Source: JALZAA01 sp035938395
Lineage (GTDB): Bacteria > Actinomycetota > Acidimicrobiia > IMCC26256 > JACDBD01
Assembly: GCA_035938395.1 (NCBI GenBank)
Contig: DASZGY010000019.1
Span: forward strand, 1 to 61,894
Reading direction: 5' to 3'
DNA length: 61,894 nt
Part shown: in pieces, positions 50,336 through 58,551 of the stretch
Layout of the letters: every line of letters starts with the position of its first letter
Position numbering within the stretch: position 1 is the first letter of the stretch
Notes under the pieces: generated by a model
Databases searched by the model: none
The model's input: only the letters and a program-made list of their open reading frames with translations
Told to the model about the DNA's origin: nothing
Position numbers and translations under genes: made by a program

Positions 50336-51163
50336 ATGGTCGAAACGCTCGCGTCGGGATTCGGGCTCGTCGAAGGGCCCACCGTCGACGGCGACGGGAA
50401 CCTGTATTTCAGCGACGTGCTCGGGGGCGGCGTGTACCGGCGTGACCCCGACGGCGACATCACGACCGTCGTGCCGAAACGCCGCGGCGTCGGCGGCATC
50501 GCGCTCCACGCCGACGGCGGCGTCGTGGTGTCGGGTCGCGACATCGCGCACGTGCGCGCCGGCGAGACTCGGAAGCTTCTCGCCGTCGACGGCGTTCTCG
50601 GGTGGAACGACATCTGCGCCGATTCGTCTGGCCGCGTGTATGCGGGTGCGCTCCGCTTCGCCGTCTTCGATCCCGAGGCCGAGCCCGTACCGGGCGAGCT
50701 GTGGCGGATCGACGGCACCGACCAGGCGATCGCTCTGTATCACGGGGTCGTCCACGCCAACGGCGTCTCGCTCTCACCAGGCGAACGCAGCATCTATCAC
50801 TCGGATACGCACAGCAACGTGATCCTCGTGCACACGATCGCCGACGACGGCACGGCCGGCGATCGCCGCGCCTTCCACTTCCCACCCGGCGCCCCCGACG
50901 GCATGGCCTTCGATGCTCAGGGGCTCCTCTGGGTCGCATCGGCGCGGGCCGGGTGTGTCGCCCGCCTGACGCCCGACGGCGAGATCGACCGCGTCCTCGA
51001 GGTGCCCGCCCAGACCGTCACCTCGGTCTGTTTCGCCGCCGACGGCGAGCACGACCTCTACGTCGTGACCGCCGACAACACGGACGAGCCCGACCGGCGC
51101 GGCACCATCTTCCGCCTGAGCGCCGGCGTGGGCGGCGCGCCGGTGCACCCGGCGCGGATCTAA
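50336..51163 (+). CDS. SMP-30/gluconolactonase-like protein
   Basis: A 275-residue six-bladed beta-propeller: VEGPTVDGDGNLYFSDV (Glu for the metal), LGWNDICADSSGRVYAG (Asn), HANGVSLSPGERSIYHSDTH (Asn, Asp) and the later blades GMAFDAQGLLWVASARAG. These metal-binding residues fit calcium-dependent lactonases of the SMP-30 family. The lactone is unknown; neighbours with CoA-linked enzymes suggest catabolism of a cyclic or branched compound. It converges with a second SMP-30 gene on the other strand. Confidence 0.87.
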   Translation: MVETLASGFGLVEGPTVDGDGNLYFSDVLGGGVYRRDPDGDITTVVPKRRGVGGIALHADGGVVVSGRDIAHVRAGETRKLLAVDGVLGWNDICADSSGRVYAGALRFAVFDPEAEPVPGELWRIDGTDQAIALYHGVVHANGVSLSPGERSIYHSDTHSNVILVHTIADDGTAGDRRAFHFPPGAPDGMAFDAQGLLWVASARAGCVARLTPDGEIDRVLEVPAQTVTSVCFAADGEHDLYVVTADNTDEPDRRGTIFRLSAGVGGAPVHPARI

Positions 51164-51203
51164 CGGGACCTGGCGGGCGGATCGCGACGATGGTTGGCTG
51201 GAA

Positions 51204-51221
51204 CACTTGCGCAAGCAAGTG
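51204..51221. terminator. Hairpin between two convergent SMP-30 genes
   Basis: CACTTGC/GCAAGTG form a perfect 7-bp stem with a GCAA loop, halfway between the two stop codons. There is no T tract on either side, so it may act weakly in both directions. Confidence 0.35.
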
Positions 51222-51232
51222 CGACCAGAGAG

Positions 51233-52153
51233 CTAGAACGCGAGCTTCAGGCCGGGCCGCGGCCACGGCGTCGACACGAGCTTGCCGGTGGCCGAGCACG
51301 TCACGTACGCGGTGCGGAGGTCGTCACCCCCGAAGCACACGTTCGTGACCATCGGGTCCGGGAACGGCACGTGATCGACGCTGCTCCCGTCGGGTGAGAT
51401 CACCGTGAGCCCGCCGTTCACCAACGTGCCCACGACGACGTTCCCGTCGCCGTCGACGGCGAGCGAGTCGAACAGCTGCATCCCCGACAGCCCGCACAGG
51501 AGTTCGCCGCCGTTGCCGACCGGTGGCGGCGGCGCGGCAAGCTCGCCCGGGCCAGACAGGCCCCACGCGAACACCCTTCCGGTGTACGTCTCCGCGGCGT
51601 AGACGCGTCGGCCGTCGGGCGACAGGCCGACGCCGTTCGGACCGTCGAGCGGGTACACGACTTCGCGGATCTCCGAGCCGTCGGGACGTGCGTAGTAGAG
51701 GCCGCCGTGCGTCTTGTCGCGCTCGCGCCAGCGGCCGTGGTCGGTGAACCAGAACCCACCGGTGTCATCGAAGACCAAGTCGTTCGGGCCGATCAGATCG
51801 TGCCCGTCGCTTTCGCGGTAGAGCACCATGACCTCGCCGGTGGCGAGGTCGACGCGCTCGATGCGGCCGCCCGAGTGGTGACCCGGCAGGTAGCTGTCGG
51901 GGATCGTGAGCCCGCCCATGTCGTGCGACCCGTAGCCGCCGCTGTTGCACACGTATACCGCGCCGTCGGGGCCGATGGCGAGCCCGTTCGGGCTGCCGCC
52001 GTTCTCCGACACGATCTCCTTCTTGCCGTCGGGTTGCACCCGAACGACCGTCCCGCCGAGGAGCTCGACGCACAACACGCTCCCGTCCGGCATCCACACC
52101 GGGCCTTCCGGGAAGCGCAATCCGGCCGTGATCTCGGTGATGTCCACATCCAT
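51233..52153 (-). CDS. SMP-30/gluconolactonase-like protein (second copy)
   Basis: A 306-residue beta-propeller, also of the SMP-30 family: FPEGPVWMPDGSVLCVEL (Glu), NGLAIGPDGAVYVCNSGG, GPNDLVFDDTGGFWFTDHGR (Asn, Asp), and GPNGVGLSPDGRRVYAAET. It is more like the sugar-lactone-lactonase YvrE type than its convergent neighbour and is clearly not a recent duplicate of it. It is divergent from the DUF7064/7065-like gene, with a TetR-type operator between them. Confidence 0.87.
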   Translation of the reverse strand: MDVDITEITAGLRFPEGPVWMPDGSVLCVELLGGTVVRVQPDGKKEIVSENGGSPNGLAIGPDGAVYVCNSGGYGSHDMGGLTIPDSYLPGHHSGGRIERVDLATGEVMVLYRESDGHDLIGPNDLVFDDTGGFWFTDHGRWRERDKTHGGLYYARPDGSEIREVVYPLDGPNGVGLSPDGRRVYAAETYTGRVFAWGLSGPGELAAPPPPVGNGGELLCGLSGMQLFDSLAVDGDGNVVVGTLVNGGLTVISPDGSSVDHVPFPDPMVTNVCFGGDDLRTAYVTCSATGKLVSTPWPRPGLKLAF

Positions 52154-52173
52154 GAGGCGGAGCGAAGCACTTG

Positions 52174-52191
52174 CTTGACCGGTCGGTCAAG
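52174..52191. promoter_or_regulatory. TetR-type operator in a divergent promoter region
   Basis: CTTGACCGGTCGGTCAAG is an inverted repeat with 8-bp arms (CTTGACCG/CGGTCAAG) around a two-base centre. This shape, with a TTGACCG half-site, is common for TetR-family repressors of catabolic genes. It lies 20 bases upstream of the SMP-30 start (52153) and 11 bases before the ATG at 52202, so one repressor could control both genes. No tetR gene is within the window. Confidence 0.6.
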
Positions 52192-52201
52192 GCCGACTTG
52201 C

Positions 52202-53224
52202 ATGGCGCGCATGAAGCTGCGCCTGGAGCCGTCCGACGAGCACATGCACCCGCTGGAGTCGGCCAAGAACTTCAACGAGTCGATGTACTTCAACTTCTTC
52301 GACCCGGCCGAACGCATCGGCGGGTGGTTCCGACTCGGCAACCGGGCCAACGAGGGCTACGCCGAGATGACGACGTGCGTCTACCTCCCCGACGGGCGGG
52401 TCGGCTTCATGTTCAGCCGGCCCGAGATCGCCGACAACGACGCGTTCGACGCCGGCGGGATGCGATTCGAGATGATCGAGCCGTTCGAAGCGCAGCGCGT
52501 CTCGTTCACGGGAAAGGTCGCCCTGCTCGAGCGACCACTCGAGATGGTGAACCCGCGCCAGGCGTTCACCGAGAACCCGTGGGTCGATGCCGCCGTCGTG
52601 CTCGACTACCGCGGCGTTTCGCCGATGTGGGGCGGCGAGCCCGTGAACGACGACGGCTCCCCCATCACGGAGAACACCGAGCAGGGCTTCGCCCGCGGTC
52701 ACTACGAGCAGCACGTCGGCGCTCGCGGGGTCGTGCGCGTCGCCGACCAGGAGTGGGAGGTCGACGGCTTCGGGCTCCGCGACCACTCGTGGGGGCCGCG
52801 CTACTGGCAGTCGCCGTGGTGGTACCGGTGGCTCACCGCCAACTTCGGCGAGGACTTCGGGTTCGTCATCTCGATCGTCACCTCGCGCGACGGCGGCCAG
52901 CGCGTGGGCGGCGTCGTGCTCGAGGACGGCGAGTACCGCACGATCGACGAGGTCAAGCTCGAGACCGAGTGGCACGGCGCGGACTCGTACCACCAGGACC
53001 TGCGTGCGGTCGCGCACACCGCCGATCGCGACTACGAGATCGAGGGCAGCGTCCTGTCGCTCATCCCGCTGCGGAACCGTCGGCAGACGCCCGACGGCGA
53101 CATGCTCGTGACGCGCATCTCGGAGGGCATGACCGAGTGGCGCTGCGACGGCAAGGTCGGCTTCGGGCTGTCGGAGTACCTCGACCAGATGGTCGACGGG
53201 CAGCCGGTCGGCGTCACGGCCTGA
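52202..53224 (+). CDS. DUF7064/DUF7065-like protein
   Basis: A 340-residue protein that I place in the DUF7064/7065 (hydroxyneurosporene-synthase-like) group from the blocks SMYFNFFDPAERIGGWFRLGNR, MFSRPEI, GFGLRDHSWGPRYWQ and WWYRWLTANFGEDFGF. These are lipocalin-like two-domain proteins often found near steroid or terpenoid catabolic genes; their activity is not established. Two in-frame ATG codons (52202, 52211) are possible starts. It is controlled from the shared operator region and converges with the CBS gene, 3 bp apart. Confidence 0.68.
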   Translation: MARMKLRLEPSDEHMHPLESAKNFNESMYFNFFDPAERIGGWFRLGNRANEGYAEMTTCVYLPDGRVGFMFSRPEIADNDAFDAGGMRFEMIEPFEAQRVSFTGKVALLERPLEMVNPRQAFTENPWVDAAVVLDYRGVSPMWGGEPVNDDGSPITENTEQGFARGHYEQHVGARGVVRVADQEWEVDGFGLRDHSWGPRYWQSPWWYRWLTANFGEDFGFVISIVTSRDGGQRVGGVVLEDGEYRTIDEVKLETEWHGADSYHQDLRAVAHTADRDYEIEGSVLSLIPLRNRRQTPDGDMLVTRISEGMTEWRCDGKVGFGLSEYLDQMVDGQPVGVTA

Positions 53225-53227
53225 CCC

Positions 53228-53737
53228 TCACGCGGTCGTGCGGTCCCCGTTTCTCTGCGCTCGACGGAACTGGGGCCGCCACCCCTCCTGACGCCGCTCG
53301 TGCTCCAGGTACCGGCTTCGCGCCCGCAACAGGTCGGTTCGCGTACAGATCCCGATGAGCCGATCGTGCTCGACGACGGGAACGTGGTCGACGCCCTCCT
53401 CGGTGATGCGTTCGAGCACGGTCAGCAAGGCGTCGTCGGGTCGAACCGTCACGACATCTGCGGTTGCGATCTCTTTCACGGGCGTGCCGTCCGGGAGGTC
53501 GCGCACCAGGAGGTCGCCGCGGGTCACGATCCCCGCGAGAGTGAGGTCCTCGTCCACCAACGGGTATGCGCCGTGGCCGCCGTTCTCGAGCACGCGGCGC
53601 GCGTCGGCAATAGCCGCGTCCTCCGGGAGCGTCTCGACACCAGTGGTCATCGCCTCGCGGACGGAGTGCACCTGAAGCACATCCGGCGCGTATCGCCGCG
53701 GCACGACCACTCCTCGGCGCGCGAGCTTCTCGGTCAT
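53228..53737 (-). CDS. Orphan pair of CBS domains, possibly a ClC-channel tail
   Basis: A 169-residue protein with two CBS domains (about 25-80 and 85-140): VREAMTTGVETLPEDAAIADARRVLENGGHGAYPLVDED, and IATADVVTVRPDDALLTVLERITEEGVDHVPVVEHDRLIGICTRTDLL. CBS pairs bind adenine nucleotides. The N-terminal MTEKLARRGVVVPRRYAPDVL is, from memory, like the linker that precedes the CBS pair in actinobacterial ClC chloride channels, but the channel itself is missing upstream, where DUF2207 ends. It may be a remnant or a stand-alone regulatory domain. Confidence 0.7.
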   Translation of the reverse strand: MTEKLARRGVVVPRRYAPDVLQVHSVREAMTTGVETLPEDAAIADARRVLENGGHGAYPLVDEDLTLAGIVTRGDLLVRDLPDGTPVKEIATADVVTVRPDDALLTVLERITEEGVDHVPVVEHDRLIGICTRTDLLRARSRYLEHERRQEGWRPQFRRAQRNGDRTTA

Positions 53738-53823
53738 CACTCGAAGAACTGGCCCGCCTCTCGCCCCGCCTCCGCCCGGTATGGGCGGGCTTGGACGCGC
53801 CGCGCGGGCCCGCCTGACGCCGG

Positions 53824-55668
53824 CTACCAGCTGCCGCCGCCCCCGCCACCGGCGCCACCGCCTGAGAACCCACCGCCGGAGAAGCCGCTCGAGCCCGACG
53901 TCGACGGGGGCGTCGACGTGAGCGTCCCCGACGTCGACACGGTGAAGCCGTCGATCGCGCTCGAGAACGCGAGGAACGTGAACGGCGTCGACGCGATGTA
54001 CCACGACGAGGTGTCCGGCGGCTGGTCGTCGAGACCGGCGAACGCCGCCGCCCACTTGCCGGTCGCGCCGAACACGATCGCGTAGGGGAGATACTCGGAG
54101 AACAGGTTCTTCCGCTCGGCGAACCGGGCGCGCTCCTTCTCCGACTCGTTGATGAATCTCCGGAATCCCTCGGTGTGCCGGAGGACGGCGGTGCCCTTGG
54201 CCGTGCGCTGGGGGCTCCAGTACGCCCCGAAAGTGAACAGGATTCCCGCCACGAGCAGCGGGATGCCGAGCAGAGCCGCGTGCGTGAACAGGATCAGCAA
54301 GGTCAGCAGGCCCGCGCCCGCCAGCAGCACGAGGACGCCGAGGCAGCCCCACTGCGCCCGCGAGCGCGACGGCGGTCGAACGAACCACCCGTGGTCGATC
54401 GCGTCCTGGAGGAGCGCCCCTTGCACCTCTTGCATCTTCGTGTGGAAGGTGTAGCGGAGGTCGGAGAGCTGCACCTCGTTCCCGTCCTCGAACAACCCAT
54501 TGAGGAGCTTCTGCTCGTAGTCCTTGAGCTCGGCGTCGGGCTCCTTCTTCTTGGTCAGCTTCCAGTCCGGCTTGTGCAGAAAACCTCCCTCGCCCGGGAT
54601 CTCCTCGATCACGAGGTAGCCGCGCACGGCGAGGTCGACGATGGTCGCGGTCACGTCGAGGGGGTTGGCCGTGAAGTCGACGAGCGTCCCGAGCTGGCCC
54701 GGCCGCAGATTGTCCGGCGGCACGAACTCGACCGGCGTCTCCTCGTGATGGAAGACGGGAACGATCTCGTCCGCGCCGCTGTCGCTGCCGTACGCCTGGT
54801 CGACGGCGGAGCCGCGGTAGCGCCGGTCGCGCCCGAACCGGTACATGAAGAACGCGAACACGAGGATCACGACGAGCAAGAGGGCGCCGCCGACCCCGGC
54901 GGTCACCGGCGTGATCGAGAACGCCGTTCCGAGGTTGAAGCGTTCCTCGAGGATCGGCTTCGGCGGCGGGACCGCACCCTTTGGTAGGCCCACCACGACG
55001 GTCAAGGCGGCCGCCGGCGGGATGTCGCTCTGGGTGAACGTCGCCGTCGCGCCGCTGCTGGTCGCGCTCGCGCACGGGAGCGTCGATCGGAGCGGACCGC
55101 TGAAGCAGGCGACCTGCGTGATGTCGGCCGGCGCATCGACCGTGACGGTGGCCCGCTGGATCGGGACCGTCCATCCGGGACCGATCGCGTTGAGATTCAG
55201 TTCGTCGTGGTCCGGAAACCCGTTCAGCACGCCGCGCAGCGTGTACGTGATGTCGTAGGAGTGTGGACCACTGATCGTGCGGTTCGGATCGCCGATCTTG
55301 ATCCGTTTCAGTCCGACGCCGTCGACGTCGCCGCTCTCGATCGTGTATTGCGACGGCGTCCCTTCGGATGCGCGGACGGATTCGACGGTGAGCGGGTAGA
55401 CGCGGTCGTGATTCGACTTGGGCGGGTAGTCGAACCGGACGGGGATATCCCGAAAGATCCCGTGCTTCGGGATGACGCCGAAGTCGTAGTCGATCACCTC
55501 GTGGACCCGGACCAGCCCCGTCGATTCGACATGCACGTCGACGGCGTAGTTCCGGATCTGCTCCGGCCCGAATTGCGCGCGGCTCTCGGACGCGGCGGGA
55601 GCGGAGAGCGCGAGGACGCCGACGACCGAGACCAAACCCCCGAGAAGAGCAACCCGCCCTAGGCGCAC
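53824..55668 (-). CDS. DUF2207 membrane protein
   Basis: A 614-residue protein with a signal peptide (LLGGLVSVVGVLALSAPAASES), an extracytoplasmic DUF2207 domain (about 35-260, starting IRNYAVDVHVESTGLVRVHEVIDYDF), a transmembrane helix at about 272-294, a cytoplasmic helical region, two further helices (about 425-470), and a Ser/Gly-rich tail that ends in Gly repeats and SW. The tail with FSGGGFSGGGAGGG is characteristic of this family. Function unknown. Transcribed towards the CBS gene. Confidence 0.85.
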   Translation of the reverse strand: MRLGRVALLGGLVSVVGVLALSAPAASESRAQFGPEQIRNYAVDVHVESTGLVRVHEVIDYDFGVIPKHGIFRDIPVRFDYPPKSNHDRVYPLTVESVRASEGTPSQYTIESGDVDGVGLKRIKIGDPNRTISGPHSYDITYTLRGVLNGFPDHDELNLNAIGPGWTVPIQRATVTVDAPADITQVACFSGPLRSTLPCASATSSGATATFTQSDIPPAAALTVVVGLPKGAVPPPKPILEERFNLGTAFSITPVTAGVGGALLLVVILVFAFFMYRFGRDRRYRGSAVDQAYGSDSGADEIVPVFHHEETPVEFVPPDNLRPGQLGTLVDFTANPLDVTATIVDLAVRGYLVIEEIPGEGGFLHKPDWKLTKKKEPDAELKDYEQKLLNGLFEDGNEVQLSDLRYTFHTKMQEVQGALLQDAIDHGWFVRPPSRSRAQWGCLGVLVLLAGAGLLTLLILFTHAALLGIPLLVAGILFTFGAYWSPQRTAKGTAVLRHTEGFRRFINESEKERARFAERKNLFSEYLPYAIVFGATGKWAAAFAGLDDQPPDTSSWYIASTPFTFLAFSSAIDGFTVSTSGTLTSTPPSTSGSSGFSGGGFSGGGAGGGGGGSW

Positions 55669-55707
55669 GGCGGGAATCTAACCGCAGGCCCGCGCAGTGT
55701 GTCGGGC

Positions 55708-55713
55708 TACCGT
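55708..55713 (+). promoter_or_regulatory. -10 element of a leaderless kinase transcript
   Basis: TACCGT ends 8 bases before the GTG at 55722, slightly wider than elsewhere; initiation would fall at or one base before the start codon. Confidence 0.4.
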
Positions 55714-55721
55714 TCCGCGCC

Positions 55722-56717
55722 GTGCCCTCCCACGTGGACGAGCAGACGCTCGCGGCCGCGGTCGGCCGCCATCTCGGGCAGCCGGTCACGATCGAGGATC
55801 TGCGCCGGCTGTCGGGCGGCGCATCGCGCGAGACGTGGTCGTTCGACGCCGTCGGCGCCGGCGCCGCCCGTCATGCTCTGGTGCTTCGCCGCGATCCCGG
55901 GCCCTCGGTCGGTCTGTCGGACCGGTCGGTCGAGTTCGCGTTGCTGGACGCCGCGCACGAGGGCGGTGTCACCACGCCGCGGGTCTGGTTCCTGCTCGAG
56001 GCGGACGACGGGTTGGGTTCGGGGTTCGTGATGGAGCGAGTCGAGGGGGAGACGATCCCCCGCCGCATCCTGCGGGACGACGCGTACGCGTCTGCCCGCC
56101 CGATGCTCGCCCGGCAGTGCGGCGAGCAAGCGGCGCGCATCCACGCCCTCGACCCGGCGCGCCTGCCGGCGCTCCCGGCGCAGGGCGCGCGCGACCAGAT
56201 CGCCCTGTACCGCGGGTACCTCGACGGCTTCGGCGAGCCGCACCCCGCGTTCGAGCTCGGTCTGCGCTGGCTCGCCGAGCACGCGCCGCCCGACCCGCCT
56301 CGGCCGGCGCTCGTACACGGCGACTTCCGCAACGGCAACCTCGTCGTCGGTCCGGATGGCATCCGAGCCGTGCTCGACTGGGAGCTCGCGCACCTCGGCG
56401 ACCCGGTCGAGGACCTCGGCTGGCTGTGCGTCAAGTCGTGGCGCTTCGGCGTGACCGACCAGCGCGTGGGTGGGTTCGGAACCGTGGACGACCTGCTCAC
56501 GGCGTACCGGGCCGCCGGCGGTCGGGACGTCGACCCGGCCGAGCTCCGCTACTGGGAGGCGATGGGCACGCTGAAGTGGGGGGTGATCTGCGAGATCCAG
56601 GCGTTCACCCACCTCCAGGGCACGGTCCGCTCGGTGGAGCTGGCGACGCTCGGCCGGCGGGTCGCCGAGATGGAGTGGGATCTCCTCGAGGTCATCGACC
56701 GCTTCGGCGACAAGTAG
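55722..56717 (+). CDS. Phosphotransferase of the aminoglycoside phosphotransferase/ACAD10 type
   Basis: A 331-residue kinase-like protein. The catalytic loop is HGDFRNGN (His199, Asp201), and the metal-binding Asp219 sits in VLDWELAHLGDP. The nucleotide-binding N-lobe begins RLSGGASRETWSF. Genes like this are usually found next to acyl-CoA dehydrogenases and DUF6285, and probably phosphorylate a hydroxyacyl-CoA rather than an antibiotic. DUF6285 follows immediately here (13 bp). Confidence 0.86.
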   Translation: MPSHVDEQTLAAAVGRHLGQPVTIEDLRRLSGGASRETWSFDAVGAGAARHALVLRRDPGPSVGLSDRSVEFALLDAAHEGGVTTPRVWFLLEADDGLGSGFVMERVEGETIPRRILRDDAYASARPMLARQCGEQAARIHALDPARLPALPAQGARDQIALYRGYLDGFGEPHPAFELGLRWLAEHAPPDPPRPALVHGDFRNGNLVVGPDGIRAVLDWELAHLGDPVEDLGWLCVKSWRFGVTDQRVGGFGTVDDLLTAYRAAGGRDVDPAELRYWEAMGTLKWGVICEIQAFTHLQGTVRSVELATLGRRVAEMEWDLLEVIDRFGDK

Positions 56718-56730
56718 GAAAGGAGGCGTC

Positions 56731-57093
56731 ATGCAGGATCGACCGACGGCCGTCGAGCTCCTCGAGGCGGTCCGCGAGTTCCTCGGGGAGGACGTGATGC
56801 CTGCGGTCGAGGGCCGCGTGCGGTTCCACACCCGCGTCGCGGTCAACGCGCTTGGGATGCTCGAACGAGAGCTCCGCCTCGGCCCCGAGCTCGACGCCGC
56901 CGAGCGGGCTCGGCTGGGTGCGCTCCTGGGCCACGATGCCGACCTCGCCGCGCTGACGGCGGAGCTGGCGGGCCGCATCCGGGACGGGGCGCTCGACGAC
57001 CGGCGCGACGACGTGGTCGCCGTCGTCCGGGAATCGGTTCGGGCGAAGCTCCTGGTCTCGAACCCGGACTACGTCGGGGACCACGTCGGGTAG
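56731..57093 (+). CDS. DUF6285 family protein
   Basis: A 120-residue helical protein: RPTAVELLEAVREFLGEDVMPAVEGRVRFHTRVAVNALGMLEREL is the family's characteristic block. It is nearly always encoded next to the kinase described before, and is probably an accessory subunit. Start ATG at 56731, with a good GAAAGGAGG site 8 bases away; 13 bp separate it from the kinase. Confidence 0.85.
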   Translation: MQDRPTAVELLEAVREFLGEDVMPAVEGRVRFHTRVAVNALGMLERELRLGPELDAAERARLGALLGHDADLAALTAELAGRIRDGALDDRRDDVVAVVRESVRAKLLVSNPDYVGDHVG

Positions 57094-57106
57094 GTTCCAA
57101 AACGCT

Positions 57107-57898
57107 GTGCGCTTCGCCACCTGGAACGTCAACTCGCTGAAAGCCCGTCTCCCCCGCGTCGAGGAGTGGCTCCAGTACGCGCATCCCGACGTCTTGTGCC
57201 TCCAGGAGACCAAGCTCGCCGACGACTCGTTCCCGCAGCTGACCTTCCAGTCGCTCGGGTACGACTCCGTGCACCACGGGCCCGGGCAATGGAACGGTGT
57301 GGCGATCCTGTCTCGCGCCGGCGTCGAGGACGTCACCTCCGGGTTCGACGGCACCGAGCTCGTCGATCCGTACGAGGGAGACGCCCGGCTCCTCTCCGCC
57401 ATGTGCGGCGGCGTGCGCGTGATCTGCGTGTACGTGCCCAACGGCCGCCAGGTCGGCACCGACTTCTACGACCGCAAGCTGGTGTGGCTCGAGAGCCTCC
57501 ACGACTGGATCGCCAGCACGTACAAGCCGAGCGATCCGATCATCATGATGGGGGACTTCAACGTCGCGCCCGAGGACCGTGACGTGTGGTCGCCGAAGGC
57601 TTTCATCGGCGACACGCACGTCACCGAGCCCGAACGCGCCGCGGTCGCGCGGCTGCGCGACTGGGGGTTCGTCGACGCGTTCCGAGCCCTGTACCCACAG
57701 GACAAGTTGTTCACGTACTGGGACTACCGCCGGGGCGACTTCCACGAGCATCGCGGCATGCGCATCGATCTCGCCTACGTCACCGAGCCGCTGGTCGATC
57801 GCATCCGGTGGGCTCTCGTCGACCGGTTCGCCCGCAAGGGCAAGCTGCCGTCCGACCACGCCCCGATGCTCGTCGACATCGACGTCGACGCCGCGTAA
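57107..57898 (+). CDS. xthA: Exodeoxyribonuclease III
   Basis: AP endonuclease and 3' exonuclease in base-excision repair, acting after glycosylases such as MutM in this window. A 263-residue protein with RFATWNVNSLKARLPRVEEWL, CLQETKL (Glu34), MMGDFNVAPED (Asp, Asn), and the catalytic His in PSDHAPM. Start GTG at 57107, 13 bp after DUF6285; a TAGGTT -10-like element lies 10 bases upstream. Confidence 0.94.
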   Translation: MRFATWNVNSLKARLPRVEEWLQYAHPDVLCLQETKLADDSFPQLTFQSLGYDSVHHGPGQWNGVAILSRAGVEDVTSGFDGTELVDPYEGDARLLSAMCGGVRVICVYVPNGRQVGTDFYDRKLVWLESLHDWIASTYKPSDPIIMMGDFNVAPEDRDVWSPKAFIGDTHVTEPERAAVARLRDWGFVDAFRALYPQDKLFTYWDYRRGDFHEHRGMRIDLAYVTEPLVDRIRWALVDRFARKGKLPSDHAPMLVDIDVDAA

Positions 57899-57926
57899 GC
57901 CCGTCGCCACGAGGGCTTCGCGGGCG

Positions 57927-57932
57927 TACCGT
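57927..57932 (+). promoter_or_regulatory. -10 element of a leaderless flavin-protein transcript
   Basis: TACCGT ends 6 bases before the ATG at 57939, fixing this start over the ATG two codons later. Confidence 0.42.
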
Positions 57933-57938
57933 GGCCGT

Positions 57939-58514
57939 ATGGCCATGTACAACGACGGGTCGCGTGAGATCCAGGACCGCTTCGACACTCGGCGGATCGC
58001 CGACCGCCTCGAGCAGATCACCGTCCACGACACGTTCAGCGACGACGACCGCGCGTTCATCGAACGCGTCCCGATGTTCTTCCTTGCCACTGCCGACGCC
58101 GACGGCTGGCCGGACTGCTCGTACAAGGGCGGGCTGCCCGGCTTCGTCCGAGTGGTCGACGAGAACACGCTCGCTTTCCCGAGCTACGACGGCAACGGCA
58201 TGTTCCGCAGTCTCGGGAACGTGCTCATGAACCCGAAGGTCGGCATGCTGTTCGTCGACTTCGAACATCCGAATCGCATGCGCATCAACGGCGTCGCCTC
58301 GCTGCACGATGACGACGAGCTCCTGAGCTCGTTCGAGGGCGCGCAACTCATCGTGCGCGTGCGCGCCGAGCGGATCTTCCCGAACTGTCCCCGCTACATC
58401 CACAAGATGCAGGTGGTCGAGCACTCCGTGTACTCCCCTCGCCCCGGTCACGTGCCACCAGTCCCGGAGTGGAAGCAGATGGACGTCTTCCGGGACTACC
58501 TCCCGGAGGGTTAG
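57939..58514 (+). CDS. Pyridoxamine 5'-phosphate oxidase-like flavin-binding protein
   Basis: A 191-residue split-barrel protein: FLATADADGWPDCSYKGGLPGFVRVVDENTLAFPSYDGNGMFRSLGNVLMNPKVGMLFVDF is the flavin/F420-binding pattern of the PNPOx-like family. The C-terminal segment (CPRYIHKMQ) is the usual cysteine/arginine block. Genuine pyridoxamine oxidase features are missing, so a general flavin-dependent reductase is more likely. Leaderless start at 57939. Confidence 0.8.
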   Translation: MAMYNDGSREIQDRFDTRRIADRLEQITVHDTFSDDDRAFIERVPMFFLATADADGWPDCSYKGGLPGFVRVVDENTLAFPSYDGNGMFRSLGNVLMNPKVGMLFVDFEHPNRMRINGVASLHDDDELLSSFEGAQLIVRVRAERIFPNCPRYIHKMQVVEHSVYSPRPGHVPPVPEWKQMDVFRDYLPEG

Positions 58515-58551
58515 GCGCGCGACCCGGCGACGTGGCAACGCGGCAAATCGC

